In this document: in pieces, positions 32,184 through 43,771 of the stretch | Position numbering within the stretch: the first letter of the stretch is position 1 | Layout: every line of letters begins with the position of its first letter | From: Symsagittifera roscoffensis | Taxonomy: Eukaryota; Xenacoelomorpha; Acoela; Convolutidae | DNA: 64,000 bases | Reading direction: 5' to 3' | Assembly (NCBI RefSeq): GCF_963678635.1 | Contig: NC_087062.1 | Location: 94,525,845 to 94,589,844, forward strand | Notes under the pieces: generated by a model | Told to the model about the DNA's origin: nothing | Databases searched by the model: none | What the model saw: only the letters and a program-made list of their open reading frames with translations | Made by a program: the position numbers and the translations under genes

Positions 32184-33635
32184 CAGGGTCTTTCAGTTAG
32201 AATTGTTTTTTTGAAACGTCTATAACTTTTAAATGGAGCATAGGATTTAACTGATTCTTTTTACATTTATTATATAACAGATTAGGATTTTTTAACACAA
32301 ACATAAGAGTTATAATAACAGCTGGAAACGACCGCCATTTTCTTGAATACAAAGATGTTACCGGTTCTCAAAATTTGTTGTTGCTTTTACACATTGCGCG
32401 GGATTTATTGTTCCACAAGCGTTCTCCACAGTTTGCATAAGATTTGGCACTATCTTGGGGTTGGCATCAAATATCATTTTACCCATATGACCCCATAGCC
32501 AGTAATCCAATGGATTCAAGTCCGGGCTTTGGGGTGGCCAAGGAATCGCACTCCTCCGGCTTATAATCCTCGCGGCAAATTTTGAGTGGAGCCATTTGAG
32601 GACTCTCTCTGTGCAGTGGCACGTTGCATTACCCTGCATAAACCACAGGCGCCAAAGATTGCGGCGCGTCAGAAGAATTGGCCAGAGTTTAGACTGCAAC
32701 ATGTCAAGATACGTCTGCTGGTTCAAAGTGACCGGATTGTCTCTTGCATCAACGAACCAGAATGGGCCCAATAAAGTACCTTTAAGCACCCCACCCAGCA
32801 CATAGCCTTTTTCTTGCCTTGATATTTGCACTTGAAATTTTTCTCGGGGATGTACAAGGGCCCAGTGTCTCCGGTTCTGAGAGTTTGGAGGGAGCAGAGT
32901 CCAAAACCCACCATTTTTCATCGGAGAAGATGACATTCGAGGCAAAATCGGTTGTCAAATTGAGCATGTTGATAAACCAAAGGCAAAATGCATTTGGTAA
33001 TTGACTGGGGATATTTTCTGGATTTTAATAATCTTAAATGGCTTTAATTTTAGCTCTTTCGCGATCCTCTTTTTGAGTATCCAAGGTTCATTGCGGCTTT
33101 ACTGATTGAGTGGGTAGGGTTTCTTTGGAAGTTAGCTTTAACACTGTTCTTAGCATTGGTATCTTGCGTTATTCCAGTTCGTTTGCGAATGGAAGTCGCA
33201 TGGGGTGCTTGATAATCTTCTTGAAATTTTCCCCATACACGATAACAATGATAACCTTTCCATCTTGTGCTTTCAAGAGGTGTGATATTGAAGTCCTGGA
33301 TATATTGCCGGCGTACTAAGGTTGGATTGTCAAGTCTTGCAAATAAGCAAACAATGTGTTTCTTTTGCTCAACAGTAAAATGCATGGTGAGCATTCAAAC
33401 ACGGTAGAAAAGGCTAACTGCATATGCTTACTCAGCCTGTGTGAACATGTTTTGTTAGACGTGTGATTTTCCCGCTGTAAATTTTCCCACGTGTTCAAAT
33501 TTTTTACAACTCTTATGTACGTGCTCAAAATTTTCAATCTGTTATGTAATAAACGTAAAAATAATCAGTTAAATCCAATGTTTCATTTCAAAGTTACAGA
33601 CGTTTCAAAAAAACCATTCTAACTGAAAGACCCTG
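32184..33635 (-). mobile_element. Tc1/mariner-superfamily element with about 100-bp terminal inverted repeats
   Basis: The left end CAGGGTCTTTCAGTTAGAAT and right end (its complement, ATTCTAACTGAAAGACCCTG with one mismatch further in) pair over about 100 bp. TA flanks the left end; CA flanks the right, a likely mutated TA duplication. The 1452-bp element carries a single broken minus-strand transposase. Inside, CATAAGAGTTRTAA blocks near both ends extend the similarity. Confidence 0.88.
32358..33394 (-). pseudogene. Tc1/mariner-type transposase, frameshifted
   Basis: The N-terminal ORF (33050-33394) starts MLTMHFTVEQKKHIV, resembling the helix-turn-helix domain (DUF4817-like) of arthropod mariner-type transposases. 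The first catalytic Asp lies in FSDEKWW (about 32930), in another frame. The C-terminal ORF (32358-32945) has WFMQGNATCH, where the family has QQDGAPCH, so the second catalytic Asp is Gly here. It also has SPDLNPLDYWLWG with the last acidic residue. At least two frameshifts and the lost Asp make it inactive. By family it is a DDE/D cut-and-paste transposase. Confidence 0.85.
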
Positions 33636-34965
33636 CATAAAGATTCAAAAATCAGTTCCGATTCGTAGTGATGGTTCTGTACAGGCTTCTGTTTTAAAAC
33701 TAAGTTTTTATATGGAAACAAAGCACTTAAGTATGGCTTGAGACTCATTTTAGTTAACAGCTTTTTTTGTAAAGGCTTTCATGTTCAAAATTCATGTTTC
33801 TATAATTGCGAATTGTTATAAAGCTATTACATTTGCAAAACAGGCAATCAAGAGAGAAATGGTTTTTGTTAGCATTGCCATTTGTCCTTGGGTTTTAATG
33901 GAAAGAGTAATAGTACACAGATCTTTTTTTCAACAGTCGCTAACGATCCTTATTAGCATGCCTCTCAAATCTCTTGGACGATTTTGATCGATTAAAAAAA
34001 TCTCTACCGGTTTGTTGAGATGCTTGTTTTAATTTGGTTTAAAACTGGTGAAAACAGGGTTTGCTTGTCCTTTGGAGTAGCGCATGCTATCTTTACTAAT
34101 CTCGTGTTTCAGATTTATGGTAGCATAAGCTTTTGGTAGCCTAGTAAGTAAACGTTTTGCAGGTGGAAAGCAGCCGGTCTGCAATGTTTAGCGGAATTTT
34201 TCTTGATTTTGTTACCTTGATTTTGGTGAGAAATAGGAATTTTGCTAAGTATTGGAAGTAATTACTACACCGATGTGTGAGAACCAAGCGGCCTACACTC
34301 GTAGTGTAGAAGTTTCGGGGAAGGGTTATTGAATTGCTTGTGCAATAGATTTTCTAGACAAATCAAACTTTATCGTTGATGATTATGAGCAATACAACTT
34401 GATGTATGTAATGGTTTTAGCTGTTCCTGGAGTTAACACGGGGGGTTAGCTTAGGTATTTTAAAAAATTAAGTTTTGGTTTTACAGTTTACAAAGGATCT
34501 ATGAAAAGCTATCCAGCCTGTCTAAGCATAGTTCATTTCTCATATTTCGCCTCATTCTAGAATGAACTATTTTGTTGAGCGAAGCTCTTTTCAGCGACTT
34601 AAGGTCGTTTTTTGCATCTAGTACTTTCACGTGGTTTTGTATTAGAAAACAATAATTTTCGAAAAAATTCCGCCAAAGGTTGCTGGTTAAAGAGTCGAAA
34701 ATTGTCTGGATCAAAAAAACTTTAGCTCAAATACTCCGTCGTCATTTTCTTCAAAAGTTGTCGGAACAATACAAAAATAAACGCACATTTTAAGAATAAA
34801 ACGGACATTTAATGATTAGACTTCAACATAAAGTACCCCCCCCCCCCCTCCCGACCGGCACTAAATATTCCGCATCTTTGTGAGCTGTGAATTGTTGCGA
34901 GTTGTAGTTCACGCTTCAACAAATTCTTAATGAGCGTATCCAGCAAGTCAGTTGCGTGTTTTTAG
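33636..34965. other. Intronic stretch, no gene
   Basis: No gene or clear repeat. A C-tract near 34838-34849 and the acceptor of intron 1 (TTTTTAG, ending at 34965) are the only notable features. Confidence 0.6.
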
Positions 34966-35707
34966 GTTGCTAACCACTTGCTCTTCAATGGAAAGTGACA
35001 ACTCAACAAAGCTCGGAACCTTCTACGAAATCCAACTGGGAAGCGACAACGCAGTATCCCAGGTCAAGTTTCACCACGTGTTTCTCAACCAGAAACGATT
35101 GGTTGAAACTCCAGTGAATGAGACAAACTACCATATTTTCTACGCAATTTTAGCCGGTTTAACCGATGATCAACTCATTGCACTGAAAATACCGACACGC
35201 GATTCCTGTTTCTTTCGATACCTTTCAAGCGACCTGATTGGCTCACCGAAGCACACGTTTGAACAGTATCAGAAAAGGTACCAAATATGGGCAAAAGCCT
35301 TGGAGTGCATGAGCATAAACGAATTAGACATTCTAAAAGTCCTAGCTGCTATCATGCTTCTGGGAAATATTCCAGACAGTCAAAAAATTTCCTCACTTAG
35401 GTCGAATAATGGAATTGATATATCTTTCGATCAATACGTTGAGGCTGTCTCGCAGCTTTTAGGAGTTCAAAAATTTTTCCTGTTGTCGAGTTTAACCAAT
35501 AATACTTATTCGGATCCAAATCGGGGTTCTCAGTTCGGCAGATTCGGGGAACGTAGCTTTGATCCTGAAAGTCTGAAACAGACTTGTGACAGTTTGGCCC
35601 AGGCACTGTATACCAGAGTAGTGCTTTCATTGATCAAACGAGGAAACAGTCTCAATAAATATGCAGATGAAAAGCAAAAACTTTCACTTAGTGAAAGCAT
35701 TTCAAAG
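34966..35707 (+). CDS. Unconventional myosin, coding exon 2: switch I and upper motor
   Basis: This exon encodes residues 200 (part) to 447. ESDNSTKLGTF (209-219) is switch I, consensus NxNSSRFGKF; the Arg that pairs with switch II is Lys (K215). NYHIFYAILAGL is the classic motor segment ERNYHIFYxLLAG, and LKVLAAIMLLGNI matches the ILAAVLHLGNI region. LAQALYTRVVLSLIKRGNSL matches the helix before switch II. The exon ends AAG|GTAGTT in phase 0; reading on would reach a stop at 35794. Confidence 0.9.
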
Positions 35708-35910
35708 GTAGTTCCAAAAAATTCATTTATTTTACATTTCATGAAGAAATCACCTTCATTATATCAGCATACGATGCTGCGTATAATTCAGTGAATATCG
35801 ATCGCATTTTGACATAGTGTCAATTTTTTTCTCGAAAATTTACTCAAAAAAACCAAAGCTAGATGCACTAGTTGATGATCCAGAGTAACTCGTCATTTAA
35901 AATGTTTTAG
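35708..35910 (+). other. Myosin intron 2
   Basis: 203 bp, from GTAGTTCC to AAAATGTTTTAG, phase 0. Ordinary length and sites. Confidence 0.85.
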
Positions 35911-36571
35911 TCGCCGAAATGGGGCCACTCAAACTTCGGCAACTTCGGATTTCCGAAACAACCGGACAGACTTGCTGGGAGTTTCCAGCGAACCCTGTCT
36001 TTTCAAAGTACCCAACTCCCGCTGAACCAGGACGGAAACTTTGTGGGAGTCTTGGACTTATTTGGTCCAAAAGCGCCAGCCGAGGGAAGCCAGTACTTGA
36101 ATCGACTGGAAAATTTATGTGTGAACCTATGCGCGGAAACAATTGAGTACTTCTTTAAAACTCACGCCTTCAAAAACATCATCGAACAGCACAAAGCGGA
36201 GCTGAACGAGCCAATCAGAATCGAGTATTTAGACAACGGTCCGGTGGTGGACCTTATCTCAAGTCAAAAGTCGGGGATTTTAGCAGTTTTTGACAGAACT
36301 GTGAGTGAAAAAACAAAACCTCTGACAAATATTACTTTTTCTTTTGAAGATAACCCGGGTTATGAAGCAAGCCATGATGGGACTACTTTCACGATAGAGC
36401 ATTATTCAGAAAGAGTGACTTACAATGTAGACGCAATCCGAGCGGATTTGGAGCCGAAAATTTCACGTGACATGGTGTCTATGTTCAGCTCGTCCAACTG
36501 CAGTTTCCAGTTTGCGTCTCACTTGTTTTCGAATGAGCTGAAAATAGTGGCGCACACATCCGAAAACGAAA
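35911..36571 (+). CDS. Unconventional myosin, coding exon 3: degenerate switch II and lower motor
   Basis: This exon encodes residues 448-667 and one base of the next codon. GVLDLFGPKAP aligns with the switch II/relay start GVLDIYGFE; the Phe-Glu is Pro-Lys (P500, K501), so the Glu needed for the Arg-Glu bridge and hydrolysis is missing. YLNRLENLCVNLCAETIEYFFKTHAF corresponds to SFEQLCINYxNEKLQQFFNxHxF, and a relay-like stretch follows. A Gly/Ser/Asn-rich insert (about 451-470) precedes switch II. The exon ends AACGAAA|GTAAGT, a strong donor. See exon 1 for the whole gene. Confidence 0.88.
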
Positions 36572-37494
36572 GTAAGTTTAGAAGCATAGAAAACAAAGAC
36601 ATCAAGTTGAAATTCCCCCTATACGGCTTTGAGGGTGGGGGTGGGGTGTTTACTTGGTTTTAAATTGACATCTTCATTCAAAATCAAATTTTTGTTTTTT
36701 ACTTATTTAGCCTGAATTTGCAAACGAAAAGAATAAAATAAAAACGTAAATGAAAATGATGTGATCTGATTTGTTAAAATTAAGAAACAGGGCGGATGCC
36801 ATTTCTCTTTAGGAGTTCGTTACCATAGCCGCCCAAAAGGTGCCCATTTTTGGTACTATCATAGGAACTCAGTTTTTGGCTAATCTTAACATTTTGTAAG
36901 TCGCTTATGGCCTCAGTATTTACTAATTTTGAGAGCACTCGCCGAACAGCACGCTCCGAACGCGTTTTTGGTCACAAGTGTTTATAAAAGCCCAAAAGTT
37001 GCATTCTGGTTCGATTTTTGCAGAAATTTTGGGCTCTATAGTTTTTTCAGTCTTTTTGGAGAGCTCGGAAAGCTCTTGTTTTGTTGGCGGAATAGTAAAA
37101 AGACCGAGAGCGTTTTTTAAAAACAATCAAAATCAAGTTTTTATTTATGCAAGCCTTAACTTGATATTTTTAACTATACTGTTTAAATACTCACCGGTAC
37201 CATATTAGGAAAAAAATCCGAAGTACTAGATGCAAAATTTATTGTCAATGACCTGAAATTCACTTTGTAAACTTACCTGTTGATTTTGAGTAAGGACGCA
37301 GAGGACATAGCTGCCAAGATTTTATAATTTTAGCTGAATGCTAGCTTGAAAACTACTCTAACTTAAGAACGCTTTTTAATTTCTTGTTCATTGCTAAAAA
37401 TAAGTTACAAAAATTTTTGCTAAGAATAGATTTTTTTAATAAAGTGAATAAAAATCTGTTCGACTAAAAGTCAAACACTAAATTTTCAATTTAG
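36572..37494 (+). other. Myosin intron 3
   Basis: 923 bp, GTAAGT to TTCAATTTAG, phase 1. No gene or recognisable element; short ORFs (for example around 36923-37208) look accidental. Confidence 0.82.
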
Positions 37495-38600
37495 ATCAGT
37501 GGTTTCGACTGACTCCAGTGTCTGGCTCAGAAGTTATAGAAGGTCAATGTTTGTCTTACTGTCAGGATTTTCACTTCAAACTAGACTCCCTTCTCAAAGT
37601 CCTCGTCAGGTCCAAACCCACCTTCGTGCGGTGCATAAAACCCGACATAAACTCCTATTCGTCGTCATTCAACGATCCATTCGTAGCCGAGCAATGTTTC
37701 CACATGCGAATTCCTCAACTAGTCAACACAGTCAAAAATCACCTTATTCACAAAATGAGGTACAAAAATTTTGTGAAAAAGTTTGAACAATTTTTGTCCG
37801 ATGAAAGTTCAAAAAGGTTCACATCGGTTGAAGAAAAAGCCAGTGTTATAATGACTTTGGTTGAGCGATCGCTTCCAAAAGTTTCACAAAACCCAATAAA
37901 ATGCGCTTCAAAACGAAAGTACGTTTTCTTTTCCGATGGTTTTTTACGTCAAGCCGAGTTTTGCTGCGCCAACCAAATCAAAAGCACTTCAAATACTTTG
38001 CTTACAAAGCCAGTTAACATTCAACCGGTTGCTAAAAATACGGCAATAGTTGAGCCTCAATACAGGAATTCGAAAAAAGAGACCTTTATTTCCGTTACTG
38101 CAAAGCCAACTGTAATCCCAAGACACACGAGAATTTCGACAACTTCGAGCTGGGAAGAAAAACCCTCTTTGCCGTATCAGAAAACTCAAAAGGATCAAAA
38201 CGAAGCTCGCATCTCATTCAAAAGTAAAAGTAGGTTTGAGCAAGTTAGCAAAGTGAGTAATATTTTGGGAGCCTACTATAGACCTCAGTTGCCGAAAAAT
38301 CGAAGTTACGCAATAGTTCTCAACGGAAGTAGAAAAGTGAACTACCCTCACTTGCGAATCATGACCGAAAACTTCCCTTCGTCTGCTAATTTTTCAATCA
38401 ATGAGAACCGACTAGGCGGCTCCGCGCCAATCACAAACCCAGGTGAATACTTTTTGTTCGCACGCGGAAATTTGCTGTTTAAGGGGGAAAACGTGGAGTC
38501 GGTTGGGCCAGGCGATGGACCTTCAAGGCAGGGTCGAATTACTGTGATGAAAGATGGATCGGTACACCATATTCCTCTTACGGCTTCCGAACCCATTTAA
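37495..38600 (+). CDS. Unconventional myosin, coding exon 4: motor C-terminus and tail
   Basis: This exon encodes the rest, to residue 1035. KPTFVRCIKPD (708-718) is the family signature at the end of the motor. HKMRYKNFVKKFEQFL aligns with the converter start (RxxFxxFxxRY) and is closest to the HRMRF form I associate with Dachs. KRKYVFFSDGFLRQAE is the GxxKVFFRxGxLAxLE element just before the lever arm. No IQ motif follows. The tail, about 260 residues, is mostly Ser/Thr/Lys-rich and probably disordered, but ends in a compact Gly-rich block with GRITVMKDGSVHHIPL. The stop is TAA at 38598-38600. No close AATAAA; one at about 39012-39017. Confidence 0.88.
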
Positions 38601-39385
38601 AGTCTAATCAGCTTTCAATTTGTATTCTCGACAAAACAGCTTTTTTATATTGTACAATTAAGTGCAATTTATTTTTATATGGCCTCAAATTATGTATATT
38701 TGCTTCTGTAAATGTTTAATACAATTTGCTTCTGTAAATGTTTAGCTGGCTGGCGCTTACAAAGGCGAATAAGTGGGGATCGGGGTGGGCGTTGCCGCGC
38801 ATAGAAACCCAATATATTAAGAAAATGCATATAGCTCAGGCGTTCTCTTGTGCTGTGTATTGACATATATTGTAGGTCGTTTGCAGTGTATTAAGATAGA
38901 CTATAAGAGTGACAGAGTTTGTGAGTAAAAAAAACAACGGGGTAAAATCCCGTTCTGTTAATATCAATTCAGATATATAAATATACATAAACAGGGATTA
39001 TATCATCCTAAAATAAAATCCACAATTTTTATCATTATAGATACTATTAATTCAGTTGAGTAACCCAACCCGGGGACGAGGTTATGGCTTTATGATCAGA
39101 CAGTCGCGACCAAATTTTAGTATTTTTAGACTGTTGCGACCAATCATGGGTATTCGCAGACCAGCGCCACCGAAATTCGATATTTTCAGACTTTGCAGAC
39201 TATGCGAGCGGCGAGATGGAAGAAAAGTTAACAGCGACATGCACTAATTTTTCGACCATGTCGCGCCTACTTTTTAGATCATGTCGAAACTAAATTTTCG
39301 ACCACGGGGCTGTGATTTCCAGATTTTATCCGGAACTATAAAACCTTGTCCAGACACCGGTTGTTGATCGCGGAATTGAAGAATT
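38601..39385. other. Myosin 3' flank with short tandem repeats
   Basis: TTTGCTTCTGTAAATGTTTA occurs twice at a 27-bp step (about 38698 and 38725). From about 39097 to 39320 a degenerate unit of about 30-35 bp (CAGAC...GCGACCA...TATTTT) repeats several times. No gene beyond the myosin stop. Confidence 0.55.
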
Positions 39386-40987
39386 GAATTAACATCGGCG
39401 CGAAAGTAAATGTCAAAAAATTAGTTGTGGGCGACCCGGTATTAATTATAATGATAGCTGACTGTGCGTACAACAGTAACAAATCCCGTTTCCCGTTTCT
39501 GCAATTAAGTGCAAGATGTTAGTAGCAACAACTGTTGGCAGTAAAAGTAACATGGAGTGTTTTGTCTACAGTTGCCCAGCTAAATTAATTTAAAAAGATT
39601 TGCCATTCAAATGTTTGGCCTTTTTTTCATGCATAGCGAAAGAATTGATATTCAGCTTCACAAGATTCTAAAAGTGGCAACCATTACTGGAAGCAGTAAA
39701 CTAGCCATAATCTTGACCGAAAAAACTTCATGATGATATATGACTCGATTAAATGCAGATGTTTTTTTCTACCTGATTTTTGGTAGGAGAAAACCACCCT
39801 GAGCAGAATTTTTTTGCCACGGGTAAGAATGGCAGGGTAACATTTAAGTTCGAAGTGTCCACTTTGAAAAAATAAGAATCTAAACTGTGAAACATGGCGT
39901 TTATCAAGTATTCTTGAAAATATCTGATACCAAATTACTCACCCAAACCGCTCTGGGGGTGCAAATCAGTACTGCTTTAGTCATAATTTTGTGGGCCTTC
40001 ATTTATGTATTGTACTCTGTACAGTGGGACTCTAACTCCAATCAGAAATGAAAATCACATTACTGTACTGATTTAATAATGAATCATGATGAACGTAAAC
40101 TTTTTTGCTGAATAAATCGAGCCGAAATTCCTTTCCAAGCCTCCCCATTTAATTTTTGCTATGCAAACTTTTGATTCCAAATTTATGAGTATAAAATAGT
40201 GCAAATTTCTCAGAGAAATTTACAATCCAACTCCATTGTAAATTTGAAAAAAAAACAGTTTTTTTGAATTAATTTCTATGAGTTTACGCTAAATAGTTAA
40301 TGATCAAACCCCTACTCATTAGTGAGACAATCTGGCTTTTTTAAATTACATTTGAACCTATAAGTATAGCTGGCCCAGAGATGTCTTCGTTTAATCCATG
40401 TGTCACCTCTGCATTTCCAAATACTGGTGTTTTAAAGATGAAGCAGCACTTATATACTCTGCGACGTCAATTTGAATGATATGTGATGATGTAGTTCAAC
40501 CCGCATTGGAGTTCCATCAATAAAAATCGATTATAATTGAGTTTCCTTGTCAGTGTCCACAAAAGTGAAAACATTTTTGGCCAACCGACTCTAAAATTTT
40601 TCTAAGAGCGCCTTTCGTGCCAAAATATGCTAGCTTTGAGGGTGAGCTCACGCCAAAAAAACGCGAGTTTTTTTGTCAACATTTTCCAAAAAGTGCTCAA
40701 AAACGTTTTTTACCTGTTTTCTCAAAAATTTGCTTGCGGCGCAACAATTTGGCCAAAACAGGGTCTTTTTAATGCTTTAAGAGAGCTAGGAAACCCAAAT
40801 TTGTCGACCTAAAAAAATGTGTAACCTTTGCATTTAATCCATGTCACCTCTGCATTTCCAAATACTGGTGTTTTAGAGATGAAGCAGCACTTATAAACTC
40901 TGCGACGTCAATTTGAATGATATGTGATGATGCGCTACAACCCGCCTTGGTGTTCCATGAATAAAAATCTATTATACTTGAGTTTCC

Positions 40988-41127
40988 TTGTCAGTGTCAA
41001 CAAAAGTGAAAATAAATCGATTATAATCAATTAAAAATGGATTAAAATATTACTGTTTTTCGAGGCAACAAAGTCCTTTTTTTATCCATTATAATCGATT
41101 TATTTTCACTTTTGTGGACACTGACAA
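40988..41127. repeat. AT-rich foldback (MITE-like) hairpin
   Basis: TTGTCAGTGTCAACAAAAGTGAAAATAAATCGATTATAAT is complementary to ATTATAATCGATTTATTTTCACTTTTGTGGACACTGACAA, giving arms of about 40 bp around a loop of about 55 bp. It recurs at 43181-43321; a half copy occurs at about 40530-40572. Confidence 0.8.
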
Positions 41128-41308
41128 TGAAACTAAGTTTTAATCGATTTTTTTCCCACTTTACTGAGATGCGAATTTCAACGCACATAAAGTCTTTTGT
41201 ACGTTTTAAATTAAAGTTGGTTACGTTAGTTACTTGTTGTTCAATTGAATTTTTTTCTACCTTACTTCGATATTTTTGTTACTTTTCTATATTACCCAAC
41301 ATTACAGC

Positions 41309-41500
41309 CCCCCCCCTAGCGTTTGCCCATTTACAACAACCCCCCCCCATTGTAACATGTTCAGATGGTTCAGGCGGGTGTTGTTCAGGTGGTGGGGGGG
41401 GTGTTCAGGTGGGGGGTTCAGTGGAGGGCGGGGAACAAAGGGGCAAACGTTTGGGGGAATGAAGGGGAGCAAAGGGCCAAACGTTGGGGGGGGGGGCAGC
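41309..41500. repeat. C/G-tract foldback
   Basis: CCCCCCCCTAGCGTTTGCCC at the left faces GGGCAAACGTTTGGGGG and GGCCAAACGTTGGGGGGGGGG at the right, forming inverted C/G-rich ends around GGTTCAGGYGG repeats. The second tandem unit has the same block (about 43500-43712). The proline- and glycine-rich ORFs here are by-products. Confidence 0.6.
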
Positions 41501-41553
41501 TCAACGGAATCTTTTTATAATTTGAGTTTAGGTTTTGAAATGGATTAGGCCGT

Positions 41554-43771
41554 GAATTAACATCGGCGCGAAAGTAAATGTCAAAAATGAGTTGTGGGCG
41601 ACCCGGTATTAATTATAATGATAGCTGACTGTGCGTACAACAGTAACAAATCCCGTTTCCCGTTTCTGCAATTAAGTGCAAGATGTTAGTAGCAACAACT
41701 GTTGGCAGTAAAAGTAACATGGAGTGTTTTGTCTACAGTTGCCCAGCTAAATTAATTTAAAAAGATTTGCCATTCAAATGTTTGGCTTTTTTTTTCATGC
41801 ATAGCGAAAGAATTGATATTCAGCTTCACAAGATTCTAAAAGTGGCAACCATTACTGGAAGCAGTAAACTAGCCATAATCTTGACCGAAAAAACTTCATG
41901 ATGATATATGACTCGATTAAATGCAGATGTTTTTTTCTACCTGATTTTTCTACCTGATTTGGTAGAAAACCACCCTGAGCAGAATTTTTTTTGCCACAGG
42001 TAAGAATGGCAGGGTAACATTTAAGTTCGAAGTGTCCACTTTGAAAAAATAAGAATCTAAACTGTGAAACATGGCGTTTATCAAGTATTCTTGAATTTAA
42101 AAAGGTTTTAAAAATATCTGATACCAAATTACTCACCCAAACCGCTCTGGGGGTGCAAATCAGTACTGCTTTAGTCATAATTTTGTGGGCCTTCATTTAT
42201 GTATTGGACTCTGTACAGTGGGACTCTAACTCCAATCAGAAATGAAAATCACATTACTGTACTGATTTAATAATGAATCATGATGAACGTAAACTTTTTT
42301 GCTGAATAAATCGAGCCGAAATTCCTTTCCAAGCCTCCCCATTTAATTTTTGCTATGCAAACTTTTGATTCCAAATTTATGAGTATAAAATAGTGCAAAT
42401 TTCTCAGAGAAATTTACAATCCAACTCCATTGTAAATTTGAAAAAAATCAGTTTTTTTGAATTAATTTCTATGAGCTTACGCTAAATAGTTAATGATCAA
42501 ACCCCTACTCATTAGTTAGACAATCTGGCTTTTTTAAATTACATTTGAACCTATAAGTATAGCTGGCCCAGAGATGTCTTCGTTTAATCCATGTGTCACC
42601 TCTGCATTTCCAAATACTGGTGTTTTAAAGATGAAGCAGCACTTATATACTCTGCGACGTCAATTTGAATGATATGTGATGATGTAGTTCAACCCGCATT
42701 GGAGTTCCATCAATAAAAATCGATTATAATTGAGTTTCCTTGTCAGTGTCCACAAAAGTGAAAACATTTTTGGCCAACCGACCCTAAAATTTTTCTAAGG
42801 TCACCTTTCGTGCCAAAATATGCTACCTTTGAGGGTGAGCGCACGCCAAAAAAACGCGAGTTTTTTTGTCAAAATTTTCCAAAAAGTGCTCAAAAACGTT
42901 TTTTACCTGTTTTCTCAAAAATTTGCTTGCGGCGCAACAATTTGGCCAAAACAAGGTCTTTTTAATGCTTTAAGAGAGCTAGGAAAACCAAATTTGTCGA
43001 CCTAAAAAAATGTGTCACCTTTGCATTTAATCCATGTCACCTCTGCATTTCCAAATACTGGTGTTTTAAAGATGAAGCAGCACTTATAAACTCTGCGACG
43101 TCAATTTGAATGATATGTGATGATGCACTACAACCCGCCCTGGTGTTCCATGAATGAAAATCTATTATAATTGAGTTTCCTTGTCAGTGTCCACAAAAGT
43201 GAAAATAAATCGATTATAATCAATTAAAAATGGATTATAAAATTACTGTTTTTCGAGGCAACAAAATCCTTTTTTTTATCCATTATAATCGATTTATTTT
43301 CACTTTTGTGGACACTGACAATGAAACTAAGTTTTAATCGATTTTTTTCCTACTTTACTGAGATGCGAATTTCAACGCACATAAAGTCTTATCTACGTTT
43401 TAAATTAAAGTTGGTTACGTTAGTTACTTGTTGTTCAATTGAATTTTTTTCTACCTTACTTCGATATTTTTGTTACTTTTCTATATTACCCAACATTACA
43501 CCCCCCCCCCCTAGCGTTTGCCCATTTACAACAACCCCCCCCCCATTGTAACATGTTCAGATGGTTCAGGCGGGTTGTGTTCAGGTGGGGGGGGGGGTTT
43601 TCAGGTGGTGGGGGGGTGTTCAGGTGGGGGGTTCAGTGGAGGGCGGGGAGCAAAGGGGCAAACGTTTGGGAGAATGAAGGGGAGCAAAGGGGCAAACGTT
43701 GGGGGGGGGGGGGGCAGATCAACGGAATCTTTTTGTAATTTGAGTTTAGGTTTTGAAATGGATTAGGCCGT
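41554..43771. repeat. Second unit of the 2.2-kb direct tandem duplication
   Basis: About 2218 bp, nearly identical to the first unit; differences include a short CTACCTGATTT repeat near 41940 and a GAATTTAAAAAGGTTTT insertion near 42093. It begins directly after the first unit with no spacer. Confidence 0.93.

Larger units (their letters stand above)
1487..34965 (+). other. Myosin intron 1 (about 33.5 kb), packed with transposable elements
   Basis: The donor is CA|GTGTAT and the acceptor is GTGTTTTTAG|GTTGCT. They join in phase inside a Gln codon and restore continuous myosin homology. The other introns of the gene are 203 and 923 bp. Most of the extra length comes from an 18.6-kb antisense LTR element, a tandem duplication with MULE remains, a mariner-type element and MITEs. 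GTGTAT is a weak donor, so splicing may be inefficient. An unseen small exon inside is possible but not needed to keep the frame. Confidence 0.8.
39386..41553. repeat. First unit of a 2.2-kb direct tandem duplication
   Basis: Matches 41554-43771 at a period of 2168 bp at the start, growing to about 2193 through small insertions. Both units begin GAATTAACATCGGCGCGAAAG and end GGATTAGGCCGT. No coding; contents are a dispersed-repeat copy (40570-40805), an AT-rich foldback (40988-41127) and a C/G-tract foldback (about 41309-41500). Confidence 0.93.

Noticed and set aside
41112..43766. Gly/Pro-rich ORFs of 80-116 codons
   Set aside because: Caused by the C/G-tract foldbacks of the tandem duplication and not conserved in frame between the two units.
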